A DNA stretch of 64,000 nt from Flaviaestuariibacter flavus (lineage in GTDB: Bacteria; Bacteroidota; Bacteroidia; Chitinophagales; Chitinophagaceae), in assembly GCF_004337505.1 (NCBI RefSeq), contig NZ_SJZI01000050.1, positions 230,833-294,832 of the forward strand, written 5' to 3'. The notes beneath the pieces were generated by a model. It was not told the DNA's origin and searched no databases. It was given only the letters and a program-made list of their open reading frames with translations. Positions 51,472 through 61,043 of this stretch are shown here, piece after piece; position 1 is the stretch's first letter; each line of letters opens with the position of its first letter. The translations under genes were made by a program, and so were the position numbers.

Positions 51472-52725
51472 ATGTCTGAAAACAACACGCAGCAGCGTGC
51501 CTACAGCTATGATGCCTTTGAAGGATCGGAAAGCGGCACGGGCGGCAACTTCCTGTGGTGGTGCGCCGGTGCGCACACCAAGCTGCTGAAGCAGTACCCG
51601 TCCGAATCGATCAAGTACAGTGGCCTCGGTGGCATACTGTTGGCGACGCTGGTACTCGCAGCGCTGTCATCGGGCTATGCCATCTACAGCGTTTTTAACC
51701 ACTGGGGCTGGGCCGTTGCCTTCGGCCTGCTCTGGGGCCTCATCATTTTCAACTTCGACCGCTTCCTGGTGAGCACGATGCGGAAGTATGGTGTGTCGAA
51801 GCGCCGCCAGTTCCTGCTGGCCGTGCCGCGGATACTCCTGGCTTTGCTCATCGGCGTCACCATCGCGCGGCCCCTGGAGCTGAAGATTTTCGAAAAAGAG
51901 ATCAACGTAAAGATGGTGGAGAATACCCATCGCAAGATCCAGCGCAACGACTCGCTGCTGGCCATGGAAACGAAGGCGCAGGTGGCTTCGGCCGAAGCGG
52001 AGCGCGGACGGATCGTGGCGCGCCGCAATTCCCTCGAAGATTCGCTCCGCGTGCTGCAGAACGCGTATGTGCAGGAAGCCGACGGCACCGGCGGCTCGGG
52101 GCGGCGTGGCATCGAGCAGCTGACCCGCCTGAAGATGAATGCCTGGCAGACCGCGCAGGCGCAGTACACCCCCGAGCTGGCGCAGCTGGCCGCATCCCTG
52201 CGGACGCAGGACTCGCTCATCGCCGACGCCCGCAACGGCATGGAAGGCAAACGCCGCGGCTACGAGGCTACGGCCGGTGCCAACCTGGGTTTTCTCGAGC
52301 GCAACAAAGCCCTTTCGGATCTTTCCGACGAAGAGCCGAGCGTATGGTGGACGACGCTGATGGTATCGCTGCTGATCATCCTGCTCGAAACGGGCCCGAT
52401 CCTTTCGAAACTGATCATGCCGGTGGGGCCTTACGACATCGCACTGGCGCGTGAGGAGCTGCTGCAGATGGCCGCCGATGAAAACGCGATGTTCAAGGGC
52501 CGCGACCTGCTGTTTGATAAGAAGAAAAAGTTCTACGAGCGCCAGCGCGCGCTGTCGACCGAGCTGGTGGACAAGCTCACCGAGCTGCAGCGCAAGCACA
52601 TCGACGAGGAGCTGGACAAGTGGGAGCGGGGCGAATGGAACGCCAAAGACTACCGCGCCTCGATGGATGAAGTGCTGCGGAAGATCCGGAAGAACTACCA
52701 GGTGGATGATGAGAACCTCATGTAA
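51472..52725 (+). CDS. DUF4407 membrane protein
   Basis: 417 residues. Three membrane segments lie near the N-terminus (residues ~48-70, 74-96 and 108-128) with the family signature FLWWCAGAHTKLLKQYP and IIFNFDRFLVSTM between them. A long charged helical or coiled-coil region (~145-270) and a fourth membrane segment (~290-312, TTLMVSLLIILLETGPILSKL) follow. The C-terminal helical domain is cytoplasmic by the positive-inside pattern. DUF4407 proteins are common in Bacteroidota and uncharacterised. Confidence 0.88.
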   Translation: MSENNTQQRAYSYDAFEGSESGTGGNFLWWCAGAHTKLLKQYPSESIKYSGLGGILLATLVLAALSSGYAIYSVFNHWGWAVAFGLLWGLIIFNFDRFLVSTMRKYGVSKRRQFLLAVPRILLALLIGVTIARPLELKIFEKEINVKMVENTHRKIQRNDSLLAMETKAQVASAEAERGRIVARRNSLEDSLRVLQNAYVQEADGTGGSGRRGIEQLTRLKMNAWQTAQAQYTPELAQLAASLRTQDSLIADARNGMEGKRRGYEATAGANLGFLERNKALSDLSDEEPSVWWTTLMVSLLIILLETGPILSKLIMPVGPYDIALAREELLQMAADENAMFKGRDLLFDKKKKFYERQRALSTELVDKLTELQRKHIDEELDKWERGEWNAKDYRASMDEVLRKIRKNYQVDDENLM

Positions 52726-52844
52726 ATCTCAGATCTCGGATCTCAGATCGAAACGATAACGAACAACGGAAGACATCGGCTTCCGTTGTTCGTTGATAGC
52801 CGGAGGCAAATCTGGGATCTGAGATCGGACATCAGAGATCCTGG
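52726..52844. repeat. Inverted pair of 7-bp-period arrays with a nested perfect hairpin
   Basis: Left arm 52726-52753: ATCTCAG, ATCTCGG, ATCTCAG, ATCGAAA. Right arm 52810-52844: ATCTGGG, ATCTGAG, ATCGGAC, ATCAGAG, ATCCTGG, containing the inverse word CTGAGAT. Between them is a 15-bp perfect hairpin AACGAACAACGGAAG / CTTCCGTTGTTCGTT (52758-52794). The element fills the gap between the DUF4407 gene and dgt. Confidence 0.7.
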
Positions 52845-52848
52845 GTCT

Positions 52849-52856
52849 TATCTTCG
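52849..52856 (+). promoter_or_regulatory. Probable -7 element of dgt (TATCTTCG), near-leaderless
   Basis: One mismatch from TAnnTTTG, ending five bases before the dgt ATG. Confidence 0.45.
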
Positions 52857-52861
52857 CCCCT

Positions 52862-54238
52862 ATGGCGATGACCTTTGACACGATCTTCACCCACCGCCGC
52901 ACCGGCACCGACAAGATACCGGAGGGGCCGCGCTCGGGGTTTCAGCGCGACTTCGACCGCCTCATCTTTTCCTCCGCTTTCCGCCGCCTGCAGAACAAAA
53001 CGCAGGTGTTCCCGCTGCCGGGAACGGCCTTTGTGCACAACCGGCTCACGCACTCCCTCGAGGTGGCTTCGGTTGGCCGCTCGCTGGGCAAGATGGTAGG
53101 GGAGGCGATCTCGGCCGCCTACAAGGGCAACGACGACGTGTACGAGTTTTACCGCTACGAGCTGCCCAACGTCATCGCGGCGGGCTGCCTGGCACATGAT
53201 ATCGGCAACCCCGCCTTCGGGCATTCGGGTGAAAAGGCGATCTCCGCCTGGTTTATCGACAATGAAAAAACGTGCATTGACGGCAAGGAGCTGCGTAGCT
53301 TCTTCAACGAACGGGAGTGGAAAGACCTGACCACCTTCGAAGGCAACGCCAACGCCATCCGCATCCTCACCCATTCTTTTAAAGGGCGCTTCCGCGGCGG
53401 ATTTGGCCTCACCTACACCACCCTTGCTTCGATCCTGAAATATCCCTGCGAAAGCGTCTGCGTGGACAAAAAATACAAGCACCGCAAGAAGTATGGCTTT
53501 TTCCAGAGCGAAAAGGAAACCGTGCTCGAAGTAATGCGGGGCTGCAATATGATCGCCGAAGGCGAAGACCCGGTCGTCTTTCGCCGTCATCCTTTTGTAT
53601 ACCTCGTGGAGGCCGCCGACGATATCTGCTATTCCATCGTGGATATGGAAGACGCCCACCGCCTCGGCATCCTGTCGACCGCGGAGGTGCGCGATGCCTT
53701 TTTCGAAGTGTGGGAGGCCGTCCGACCCACGGGCGAAGACCGTACCCGCAAGCACTATGACGATATCTCGGATACCAATGAAGGCATCGCCTTCCTGCGC
53801 GCCCGGGTTATCAACGGGCTCGTGCAGGCCTGCAGCCGCATCTTTCTCGACAACCGGGAGGCGATTCTTGCCGGCACTTTCAACGATACGCTCATCGACC
53901 ACCTGCACGACGAAACCAAATGCTTTGAAACCGTACGGCGCCTGAGCGTGGAGAAGATCTACGGGCACGACACGGTACTGCAAATAGAGCTCGCGGGCTA
54001 CAATGTGATGTCGGAGATGCTGCAGCTGCTGGTGCCGGCACTACTGCAGGAGGCGCCGGGCCACCGGGCGTCGATCATCCTGCGCCTTTTTCCGTACCAG
54101 CTTACTGAGTTCCGTGAAGCCGGCACCGGCTATGAGAAGATACTCAACGCTCTCGACTTCCTAAGCGGGATGACCGACGAGTATGCCACCGAGATCTACC
54201 GTCGGCTGAAAGGGATATCGACGCCGGTGCACGGCTGA
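52862..54238 (+). CDS. dgt: dGTPase / dNTP triphosphohydrolase
   Basis: 458 residues. HD-domain enzyme hydrolysing dGTP (or dNTPs) to nucleoside and triphosphate. The motifs are FSSAFRRLQNKTQVFPL, NRLTHSLEVASVGR (the first H), CLAHDIGNPAFGHSGE (HD), and VYLVEAADDICYSIVDMED with the final Asp. Normal length. Cytoplasmic, affecting dNTP pools and, in related proteins, phage defence. Own promoter and terminator. Confidence 0.93.
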   Translation: MAMTFDTIFTHRRTGTDKIPEGPRSGFQRDFDRLIFSSAFRRLQNKTQVFPLPGTAFVHNRLTHSLEVASVGRSLGKMVGEAISAAYKGNDDVYEFYRYELPNVIAAGCLAHDIGNPAFGHSGEKAISAWFIDNEKTCIDGKELRSFFNEREWKDLTTFEGNANAIRILTHSFKGRFRGGFGLTYTTLASILKYPCESVCVDKKYKHRKKYGFFQSEKETVLEVMRGCNMIAEGEDPVVFRRHPFVYLVEAADDICYSIVDMEDAHRLGILSTAEVRDAFFEVWEAVRPTGEDRTRKHYDDISDTNEGIAFLRARVINGLVQACSRIFLDNREAILAGTFNDTLIDHLHDETKCFETVRRLSVEKIYGHDTVLQIELAGYNVMSEMLQLLVPALLQEAPGHRASIILRLFPYQLTEFREAGTGYEKILNALDFLSGMTDEYATEIYRRLKGISTPVHG

Positions 54239-54259
54239 GGGTTGGCTACCCGACAATAC

Positions 54260-54288
54260 GGCCGCCTTTCCTGCCGGTTGAGGCGGCC
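54260..54288 (+). terminator. Terminator of dgt
   Basis: GGCCGCCT ... AGGCGGCC followed by CTTTACACTGTTT. Thymine tract weak. Confidence 0.6.
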
Positions 54289-54384
54289 CTTTACACTGTT
54301 TATCCGGGCCCCGATTGAGCAATTTCCCTTATTTTTAGTTTCGCAACCGTCCCGGATAAACGTATACTATCACTAATTGCTGAC

Positions 54385-57300
54385 ATGAAGAAAATTCTTG
54401 CCCTCGGGCTTGGAATGCTGCTTGCCTTTTGCGGCAACGCGCAATCCGCCAGCGACTCCTATGCGAACGCTCATGGCCCGAACCCGGGCCATCCTGTTGA
54501 ATCCCCCGACTTTGTGCCCACCGACAGCATCAGCCATACCGGCCCGGTACCTGCCGGCGTATGTCCCGGCCTGACAATCACCCTGCACGCTTTGCACAGC
54601 CCGCAGAATTCCACCTACCAATGGACCCTCAACGGCACACCGGTTCCGGGAGCCACCGACTCCATCCTGGTAACCGCTACCCCAGGCGATTACAGCGTGA
54701 TCGTGGTGAACGGGCCGGATACTTATAACTGGCCGACGCTGACCGTCGTTGGTTTTTCCAAGCCGGTGCCCGATTTCAGTTTCTCGGTAAACAATCAATG
54801 CAGCAGCACGCCTGTTTCCTTCACCAACCTGACCGCAGGGGCGGGCAATACCTATAGCTGGAATTTTGCCGATCCCAACTCCGGGGCGGCCAATACTACC
54901 GCGGCTTCCGACCCCACGCACTGGTTTGCAGGTTCGGCGCTGGGCGGCAACCAGTCCTTCCCGGTAAAGCTCTATGCTACCAATAACCTCGGTTGTATCG
55001 ACTCGGTTACCAAAACGGTCAATACCGTTTCTCCGGGCACGCAGCTTGGCGGAACCGGGCTGGTGGTTTACAACGGCAACCCGGTATTCACTTCCTGTAC
55101 TTCCACGGGCGCGACGCTTACCTTTCAGAACCAGTCGAGCACCGCGGCAACCAACCTGGATTACCGGATCATCTGGGGCGATGCAACGCCGGATTTTACC
55201 GGCACGACCATGACCAACGTCAACCATTCTTATTCAGCAGGCACCTGGACGCTGCAGTTCATAGTCAGCTTCCTCGACCCAGGCAACGGGTCTAACTGCC
55301 GCGACACCGGCTACTATACGGTTTTTGTCGGATCGAACCCCGCGGTGGGCCTGAGCAACCCGGGCAACACCATTACCTGCTCGGAAAGCGCGCTGACCTT
55401 TCCGATCACGAGCACGGGCTCCAACTCGCCCGGAACGAATTATACGGTCTCCTTTAACGATGGCTCCGCGCCGATCAACTTCAGCCACCCGGCCCCGGCC
55501 AGCATCAGCCATACGTTCAACCTCTCTTCGTGTGGCACCAACAGCCAGAGCGGAACCACCACCTACCAGAACGCTTTCTCGGCCACCATCCGCGCCACGA
55601 ACCCCTGCGGCTCCTCCAGCGCCTCGATCGTGCCGATCTATGTTTCGAAAAAGCCGAAGGCTGCCATGAGCATCGGTCCCAACGATACGGTTTGTACCAA
55701 TATCAATGTCAATATCGTCAACACCTCCGGTAACATGAGCAGCGTCAGCAACGGCGTCTGCACCCCCGGCAAAGGTGTCTGGACAATCACGCCGGCCACC
55801 GGCTGGACCGTCACCGGCGCTACCGGAACCACCAACAGTTCGTCCGACCCGGCCTTCTGGACCGGCGGTTCCAATGCGCTCAACGTAGTGTTTACCGCTC
55901 CCGGCACCTACCAGGTGCGCCTCCAGGTTGGTAACACACAGCTTTGCGGCACCGATGAAATTGTGCAGACGATCTGCGTGAACGGGCAGCCGGTTTCCGA
56001 CTTCACCCTGAGCACCCTGGCGGGCTGCGGGCCCGTACCCGTTACCGCTACCAACCTGACGGCACCTGCCAACTGCAACCCGAATACCTTCGCGTGGACG
56101 GTCAGCTATACGAACCCTGTGAACTGCCAGCCTGCCACCAGCAACTGGAACTTTACCGGCGGCACTGCGGCCAACTCGCCCAACCCGGCTTTCAATTTTG
56201 TGAATCCCGGTGTGTACACCATCGATCTTAAGGTAACCCCTCCGGGAAACACCTGCTCCAATACCTCCACAAAGACCGTTACCGTGAAGGCAAAGCCCAA
56301 CGTGGTTTTCGATCCCATCGCGCCGATCTGCCCGGGTGTATTCAGCCCGGTGGCCGCGGTCAACAACTGCTTTTCCAGCACGGCCGAAACCTACCTCTGG
56401 ACATTTACCGGAGCTGCAACCCCGACGTCCACCCTTCAGTCACCGACTGCAACCTACCCGAACCCGGGCACCTTCAGCATCCAGCTCGATGTCACCAACG
56501 AATGCGGTACCACAACGGTTACCCAGCCCGTACAGGTGAACCCGACGCCTGCGGTTGACCAGCCCGCGGATATCGTGGTGTGCAACACGCTTACAGCGCC
56601 GGCAACCAATTTCACCAGCGCCCAGGCAGGGCTCACTTTCAACTGGACCAACAGCGATCCTTCCATTGGTCTTGCGGCCAGCGGCACGGGCAATATCCCG
56701 GCCTTCACGGCTATCAATACGGGCAACACACCCAAGGTGGCCACCATCACCGTTACCCCGGTAAGCACTACCTGCAGCGGCCCGTCCAGGACTTTCACCA
56801 TCACGGTGAACCCGACGCCGCCGATCGACGCGGGCGACGACCAGATTCTCTGTAACGCAACATCTACCACCATGGCCGCGGTGCTGGCATCCGGCACCAC
56901 CGGCACCTGGACGCAGATCAGCACCGGCCCCGCCGCGACGATCACCAGCCCCACTTCGCCAACCACCACCATCACCGGCCTCACACCGCTCAATACCTAC
57001 CAGTTTAAGTGGACCGTTACCGGCACCGGCATCTGTAATACGGTGAGCGATACGGTAACGGTGCTGAACCGTCCGCTGCCGACTACGGCAAACGCGGGCC
57101 CCGATACGCTGATCTGCGGATATGTCGGCGGTTCGCCTACGCTGCCGCTGCGCGGCAATCCCACCACCCATCCCTGGGAACTGGGTATGTGGACGGAAGT
57201 TGCCAGCCAGACCACTATCGGCACGCCGGTTTCGATCAATAACCCCGGCCAGCCCGTCACCACTATTGATGGCGTGGGCCTTGCAACCGGTCTCCAGCAG

Positions 57301-60300
57301 GGTGTTGTAACGCTGGTTTGGACGATCTCCAACGACGCGGGCTGCACCCCCTCACGTGACACCCTGGTGATCCGCCTCGTGCGCCAGCCGGTTGCCGGCA
57401 CCCTGGCACCGCTGACGCCGCTTTGCTATAACAACGGCGTGACCGTAAACGCTTCCGGCTATACCGGAAACATCGTTGGCTGGGAGCGCAAGGATGCGCC
57501 TCTGGCCACCAACCCCTGGGTAAACCAAGCGAACGCCACACCTGCCATCACCCTCACCAACCTGCAGGATGATGTGGCGCTGCAGTTTATCGTGGCCCCG
57601 GTGAATGCCCTTTGCCTGAAGCGCGACACCGTCGTGGGGATCATCCCGGTAGGCAAGCCCATCGTGAACGTCATCGGCGCCCGCATCGACTCGGTTTGCT
57701 CCAACACACTTTACAATTCCAATTCACCCGCCGCTTCCGGCGGCAACAATACCCCGCCGGTATACCAGTGGGAAAGCAGCCTTACGGGCACCGGCTTTAC
57801 CACTGTGCCAGGCGCCAACTCGGTTTCGTTCGACTTCAGCACCTCGCAGACCATCTGGCTGCGCCGCCTTGTGACCATCGGCGGCTGCTCCTCCGTCAGC
57901 GATACCATCAAGGTGTGGGTAGAAGACCCGATTTCGAACAACACGATCTCGGGGAACCAGACGATTTGTATCAACACGGCGCCCGCGCCGCTTACCGGCT
58001 CGGTGCCCAACGGCGGTTCGCCCTCGCAACCCCTGACGTTCCAGTGGGAGTCGAGCACCAATGGTGCCGTGTGGACTCCTGTGGGTGGGGCAAATTCGCA
58101 GAACTTCGCACCGGGTGTGCTGACGCAAACCACCTATTTCCGCCGCATCGTGCGTTCTCCGCGTTGTCCGTCGCCAACCGGTGGCCAGTCGAACATCGAC
58201 ACCGTGATCATCACCCCGGCGCCTGTCGCTTCCTTTGTGCCGAGCCCGGTCACAGGATGTTCGCCGCTAACGGTAACGGTGACCAACAACACTTCTGGCG
58301 CCGGCAACACCTACACCTGGAACTGGGGCGATCTCTCTGCGAACACGGTGACCACTTCCAATGCGCCGATCCAGCACGTGTTTACCACGGGCTCGCTCCG
58401 CACCTTCACCATTTCGCTCACCGCCGACAACAGTTGCGGCATGGATACACGCACCATCGACGTGACGGTGCAGCCCAACTCAGTGAACCTGAACCTGGCA
58501 GTCAGCTCTTCGCAGCTGGCCGGCTGCGCGCCGCATAAGGTGATGTTCTACAACAGCTCGCCGGGCGGTACGGCCTTTACCTGGAACTTCAACGATCCGC
58601 CGAGCCCGAACGTGAATACCACGAACCCGCTCGATTCGATCGAACATATCTTCAATGCACCGGGCACCTACCACGTAACGCTGCGCGGCACCAACAACTG
58701 CTCCGACACTACCGGTTTCGTGGACATTGTTGTGTATGCGAAGCCGACGGCTGCGTTCACACCGAGTTCGCTCACCGCCTGCGTGGGCAACCCGATCACG
58801 TTTACCAACAACTCCACCGGCGCTACGAACTACCTATGGAAGTTCATTAACGGCACTACGGTGACCACCAGCTCGGCCCAGAGCCCGAGCGTGCCGTTCA
58901 ATGCGGCGGGCACTTATACCGTGCGCCTGATTGCATTCAATACGAACGCGGGCGGTACTGTAACCTGCACTGACAGCACGCAGATGGATGTGACCATCGG
59001 CGCCACGCAAACCGGTTCGATGACGGTGTCGGGAACCTCCAGCGCCTGCGCTCCCTTTACTGTTGACTTCACCAACAATACGACGCCGAATACTTCGGTG
59101 CTCTGGAACTTTGCCGACCCGGCTTCGGGCGCGGCGAATACCTCCTCGCTGAATACCGTGTCGCATACTTTCAACAATTCAGGCACTTATGCGGTAACCC
59201 TGAGCGTGAGCACCGCGGGTGGCTGCACCTTCACCAGCACCCGGAATATCACGGTCGGCGGTCCTTCGGGCACGCTCACCTACACCGGTGGCTACAAGTG
59301 CAACGGCCAGGGTGTTCAGCTCGATGTGGCCGGCGCTGGTGCAACGAGCTACACCTGGGACTTCGGTAATGCCGTTACCCAAACCACCACTGCGCCGTCG
59401 ATCAATTACACATACCCCAGCGCGGGCGTTTACCTGCCTAAGGTGACGCTCAATGGCGGTGGCTGCGCGGTAGTGCTGACCGGCGTGGATTCTGTGCGCA
59501 TCGAGCGGATGGTGAAAGGCTTCACTGCCACCTTCCAGCAGTTTTGCGACAGCACCCGCATCAACTTCCAGGATACATCGGCCGCCTTCTTCGGCAAAGC
59601 GTCCATCCGGTGGACCTTTGGCGGCGGCAACGGTACTGCTACCGGCGCATCGCCGTCGCTGACGCTCTTCAACTCGGCAACAATTAATGTAATGATGGTG
59701 GTTACCAGCAATAGCGGCTGTACCGATACCACGCGCCGCGACCTCCCGATTGCTGTTTGGAACACGCCCAACGTGACGATGAGCGAGCCCCCGGGCTTTA
59801 CCGGCTGTGCCCGCCAGCAGCTGCTGTACGAGGCGGTGACCAATTCTGCAGACCCCATCGCCAACATCCAGTGGAGCACCAGCAATGGTGTCAACGGCAC
59901 GGGACCGCGGTTCCGCCCGGTTTTCGGAACGCCGGGTGTCTACACCATCACTCTCACTGTTTCAACTGTAAATGGCTGTACGCGTGTGCTCACCAGCAAC
60001 CCGCTCACCATCAACCCGTCGCCGACCGTTTCGATCGTTGACCCGCCCGCAATCTGCCGCGGCGGATCCGTCCAGATCAACTCGAGCGCCACGGGTGCTA
60101 CCAGCTATAGCTGGTCGCCGTCTGCCGGCCTCAACAATGCCGGCATCGGAAACCCGGTAGCTAGTCCCGATTCGACCACTAACTATATCCTGACCGTAAC
60201 CAACAGCGCTGGCTGCTCGGCACAGGCTAGCACGGTGGTGACCGTTATCCAGCCCATCACGCTGACGGTGCGCCCGGCCAGCGACAGCCTTTGCCTGGGC

Positions 60301-61035
60301 GATTCGCTGCAGCTCTTTGCCAGCGGCGCCACCAGCTTCACCTGGAGCGCCAATACACCGAACCCGGCCGACCTGCGCTGCACCACCTGCCCGAACCCGG
60401 TATTCAAACCTTCGCTGCCCGGTGAGTGGACCCTGACCGTGACGGGCACCAACAGCTGCTTCACGCGTTCGGCAACCATCCCGATCGGTGTGGGCACTTA
60501 TCCGAGCGTCAACCTCGGCCCCGACCTGTTGCTGCCTGCGGGCACGATCAGGCCGCTCACAAGCACCGTCACCGGAGGACCGGTTACGAGCTGGCTCTGG
60601 ACACCCGGCACCGACCTCAGTTGCACCACCTGTCCGCAACCCACAGCCACCATCCGCAATGCCATGACCTACGTGGTGACGGCGGCGAACGCTTATGGCT
60701 GCGTGGCCACCGACACACTCAACATCCGCACCTTCTGCGAAAAAGCGCAGGCCTATATCCCGAATGCGTTTTCTCCGGACGGCGACGGCATCAACGACGT
60801 GCTGATGGTGCGTGGCTCCGGCATCGTCCAGGTGAAATCCTTCCGCATCTTCAACCGCTGGGGCGAGGTGGTTTTTGAACGCGCCAACTTCAACCCCAAC
60901 GATCCCACTTTCGGCTGGGACGGTAAGGTGAAGGGCGTGGTAACCCCGCCGGATGTATTCGTGTATACCGCGGAAGTGATCTGCGAGAATGGCACCACAT
61001 TCACTTACAAAGGCAACGTGTCGGTATTAAAATAA
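54385..61035 (+). CDS. Giant PKD-domain surface protein with type B T9SS sorting domain
   Basis: 2216 residues, signal peptide ending GNAQ. Almost the whole chain is a string of PKD/Ig-like beta domains, recognisable by repeated YxWNFxDP- or YTWNWGD-type cores followed by V(S)HTF and a beta strand, e.g. near residues 127-215 and 1280-1365. Thr, Asn, Ser, Pro and Gly dominate, with paired cysteines in many domains. Residues ~2118-2216 are the gliding-motility-type (type B) C-terminal domain: YIPNAFSPDGDGINDVL, FRIFNRWGEVVFE, PPDVFVYTAEVICENG. It should be exported by the type IX system and probably forms an adhesive surface filament with the PorP/SprF protein downstream. Confidence 0.9.
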   Translation: MKKILALGLGMLLAFCGNAQSASDSYANAHGPNPGHPVESPDFVPTDSISHTGPVPAGVCPGLTITLHALHSPQNSTYQWTLNGTPVPGATDSILVTATPGDYSVIVVNGPDTYNWPTLTVVGFSKPVPDFSFSVNNQCSSTPVSFTNLTAGAGNTYSWNFADPNSGAANTTAASDPTHWFAGSALGGNQSFPVKLYATNNLGCIDSVTKTVNTVSPGTQLGGTGLVVYNGNPVFTSCTSTGATLTFQNQSSTAATNLDYRIIWGDATPDFTGTTMTNVNHSYSAGTWTLQFIVSFLDPGNGSNCRDTGYYTVFVGSNPAVGLSNPGNTITCSESALTFPITSTGSNSPGTNYTVSFNDGSAPINFSHPAPASISHTFNLSSCGTNSQSGTTTYQNAFSATIRATNPCGSSSASIVPIYVSKKPKAAMSIGPNDTVCTNINVNIVNTSGNMSSVSNGVCTPGKGVWTITPATGWTVTGATGTTNSSSDPAFWTGGSNALNVVFTAPGTYQVRLQVGNTQLCGTDEIVQTICVNGQPVSDFTLSTLAGCGPVPVTATNLTAPANCNPNTFAWTVSYTNPVNCQPATSNWNFTGGTAANSPNPAFNFVNPGVYTIDLKVTPPGNTCSNTSTKTVTVKAKPNVVFDPIAPICPGVFSPVAAVNNCFSSTAETYLWTFTGAATPTSTLQSPTATYPNPGTFSIQLDVTNECGTTTVTQPVQVNPTPAVDQPADIVVCNTLTAPATNFTSAQAGLTFNWTNSDPSIGLAASGTGNIPAFTAINTGNTPKVATITVTPVSTTCSGPSRTFTITVNPTPPIDAGDDQILCNATSTTMAAVLASGTTGTWTQISTGPAATITSPTSPTTTITGLTPLNTYQFKWTVTGTGICNTVSDTVTVLNRPLPTTANAGPDTLICGYVGGSPTLPLRGNPTTHPWELGMWTEVASQTTIGTPVSINNPGQPVTTIDGVGLATGLQQGVVTLVWTISNDAGCTPSRDTLVIRLVRQPVAGTLAPLTPLCYNNGVTVNASGYTGNIVGWERKDAPLATNPWVNQANATPAITLTNLQDDVALQFIVAPVNALCLKRDTVVGIIPVGKPIVNVIGARIDSVCSNTLYNSNSPAASGGNNTPPVYQWESSLTGTGFTTVPGANSVSFDFSTSQTIWLRRLVTIGGCSSVSDTIKVWVEDPISNNTISGNQTICINTAPAPLTGSVPNGGSPSQPLTFQWESSTNGAVWTPVGGANSQNFAPGVLTQTTYFRRIVRSPRCPSPTGGQSNIDTVIITPAPVASFVPSPVTGCSPLTVTVTNNTSGAGNTYTWNWGDLSANTVTTSNAPIQHVFTTGSLRTFTISLTADNSCGMDTRTIDVTVQPNSVNLNLAVSSSQLAGCAPHKVMFYNSSPGGTAFTWNFNDPPSPNVNTTNPLDSIEHIFNAPGTYHVTLRGTNNCSDTTGFVDIVVYAKPTAAFTPSSLTACVGNPITFTNNSTGATNYLWKFINGTTVTTSSAQSPSVPFNAAGTYTVRLIAFNTNAGGTVTCTDSTQMDVTIGATQTGSMTVSGTSSACAPFTVDFTNNTTPNTSVLWNFADPASGAANTSSLNTVSHTFNNSGTYAVTLSVSTAGGCTFTSTRNITVGGPSGTLTYTGGYKCNGQGVQLDVAGAGATSYTWDFGNAVTQTTTAPSINYTYPSAGVYLPKVTLNGGGCAVVLTGVDSVRIERMVKGFTATFQQFCDSTRINFQDTSAAFFGKASIRWTFGGGNGTATGASPSLTLFNSATINVMMVVTSNSGCTDTTRRDLPIAVWNTPNVTMSEPPGFTGCARQQLLYEAVTNSADPIANIQWSTSNGVNGTGPRFRPVFGTPGVYTITLTVSTVNGCTRVLTSNPLTINPSPTVSIVDPPAICRGGSVQINSSATGATSYSWSPSAGLNNAGIGNPVASPDSTTNYILTVTNSAGCSAQASTVVTVIQPITLTVRPASDSLCLGDSLQLFASGATSFTWSANTPNPADLRCTTCPNPVFKPSLPGEWTLTVTGTNSCFTRSATIPIGVGTYPSVNLGPDLLLPAGTIRPLTSTVTGGPVTSWLWTPGTDLSCTTCPQPTATIRNAMTYVVTAANAYGCVATDTLNIRTFCEKAQAYIPNAFSPDGDGINDVLMVRGSGIVQVKSFRIFNRWGEVVFERANFNPNDPTFGWDGKVKGVVTPPDVFVYTAEVICENGTTFTYKGNVSVLK

Positions 61036-61043
61036 CTAACTGT

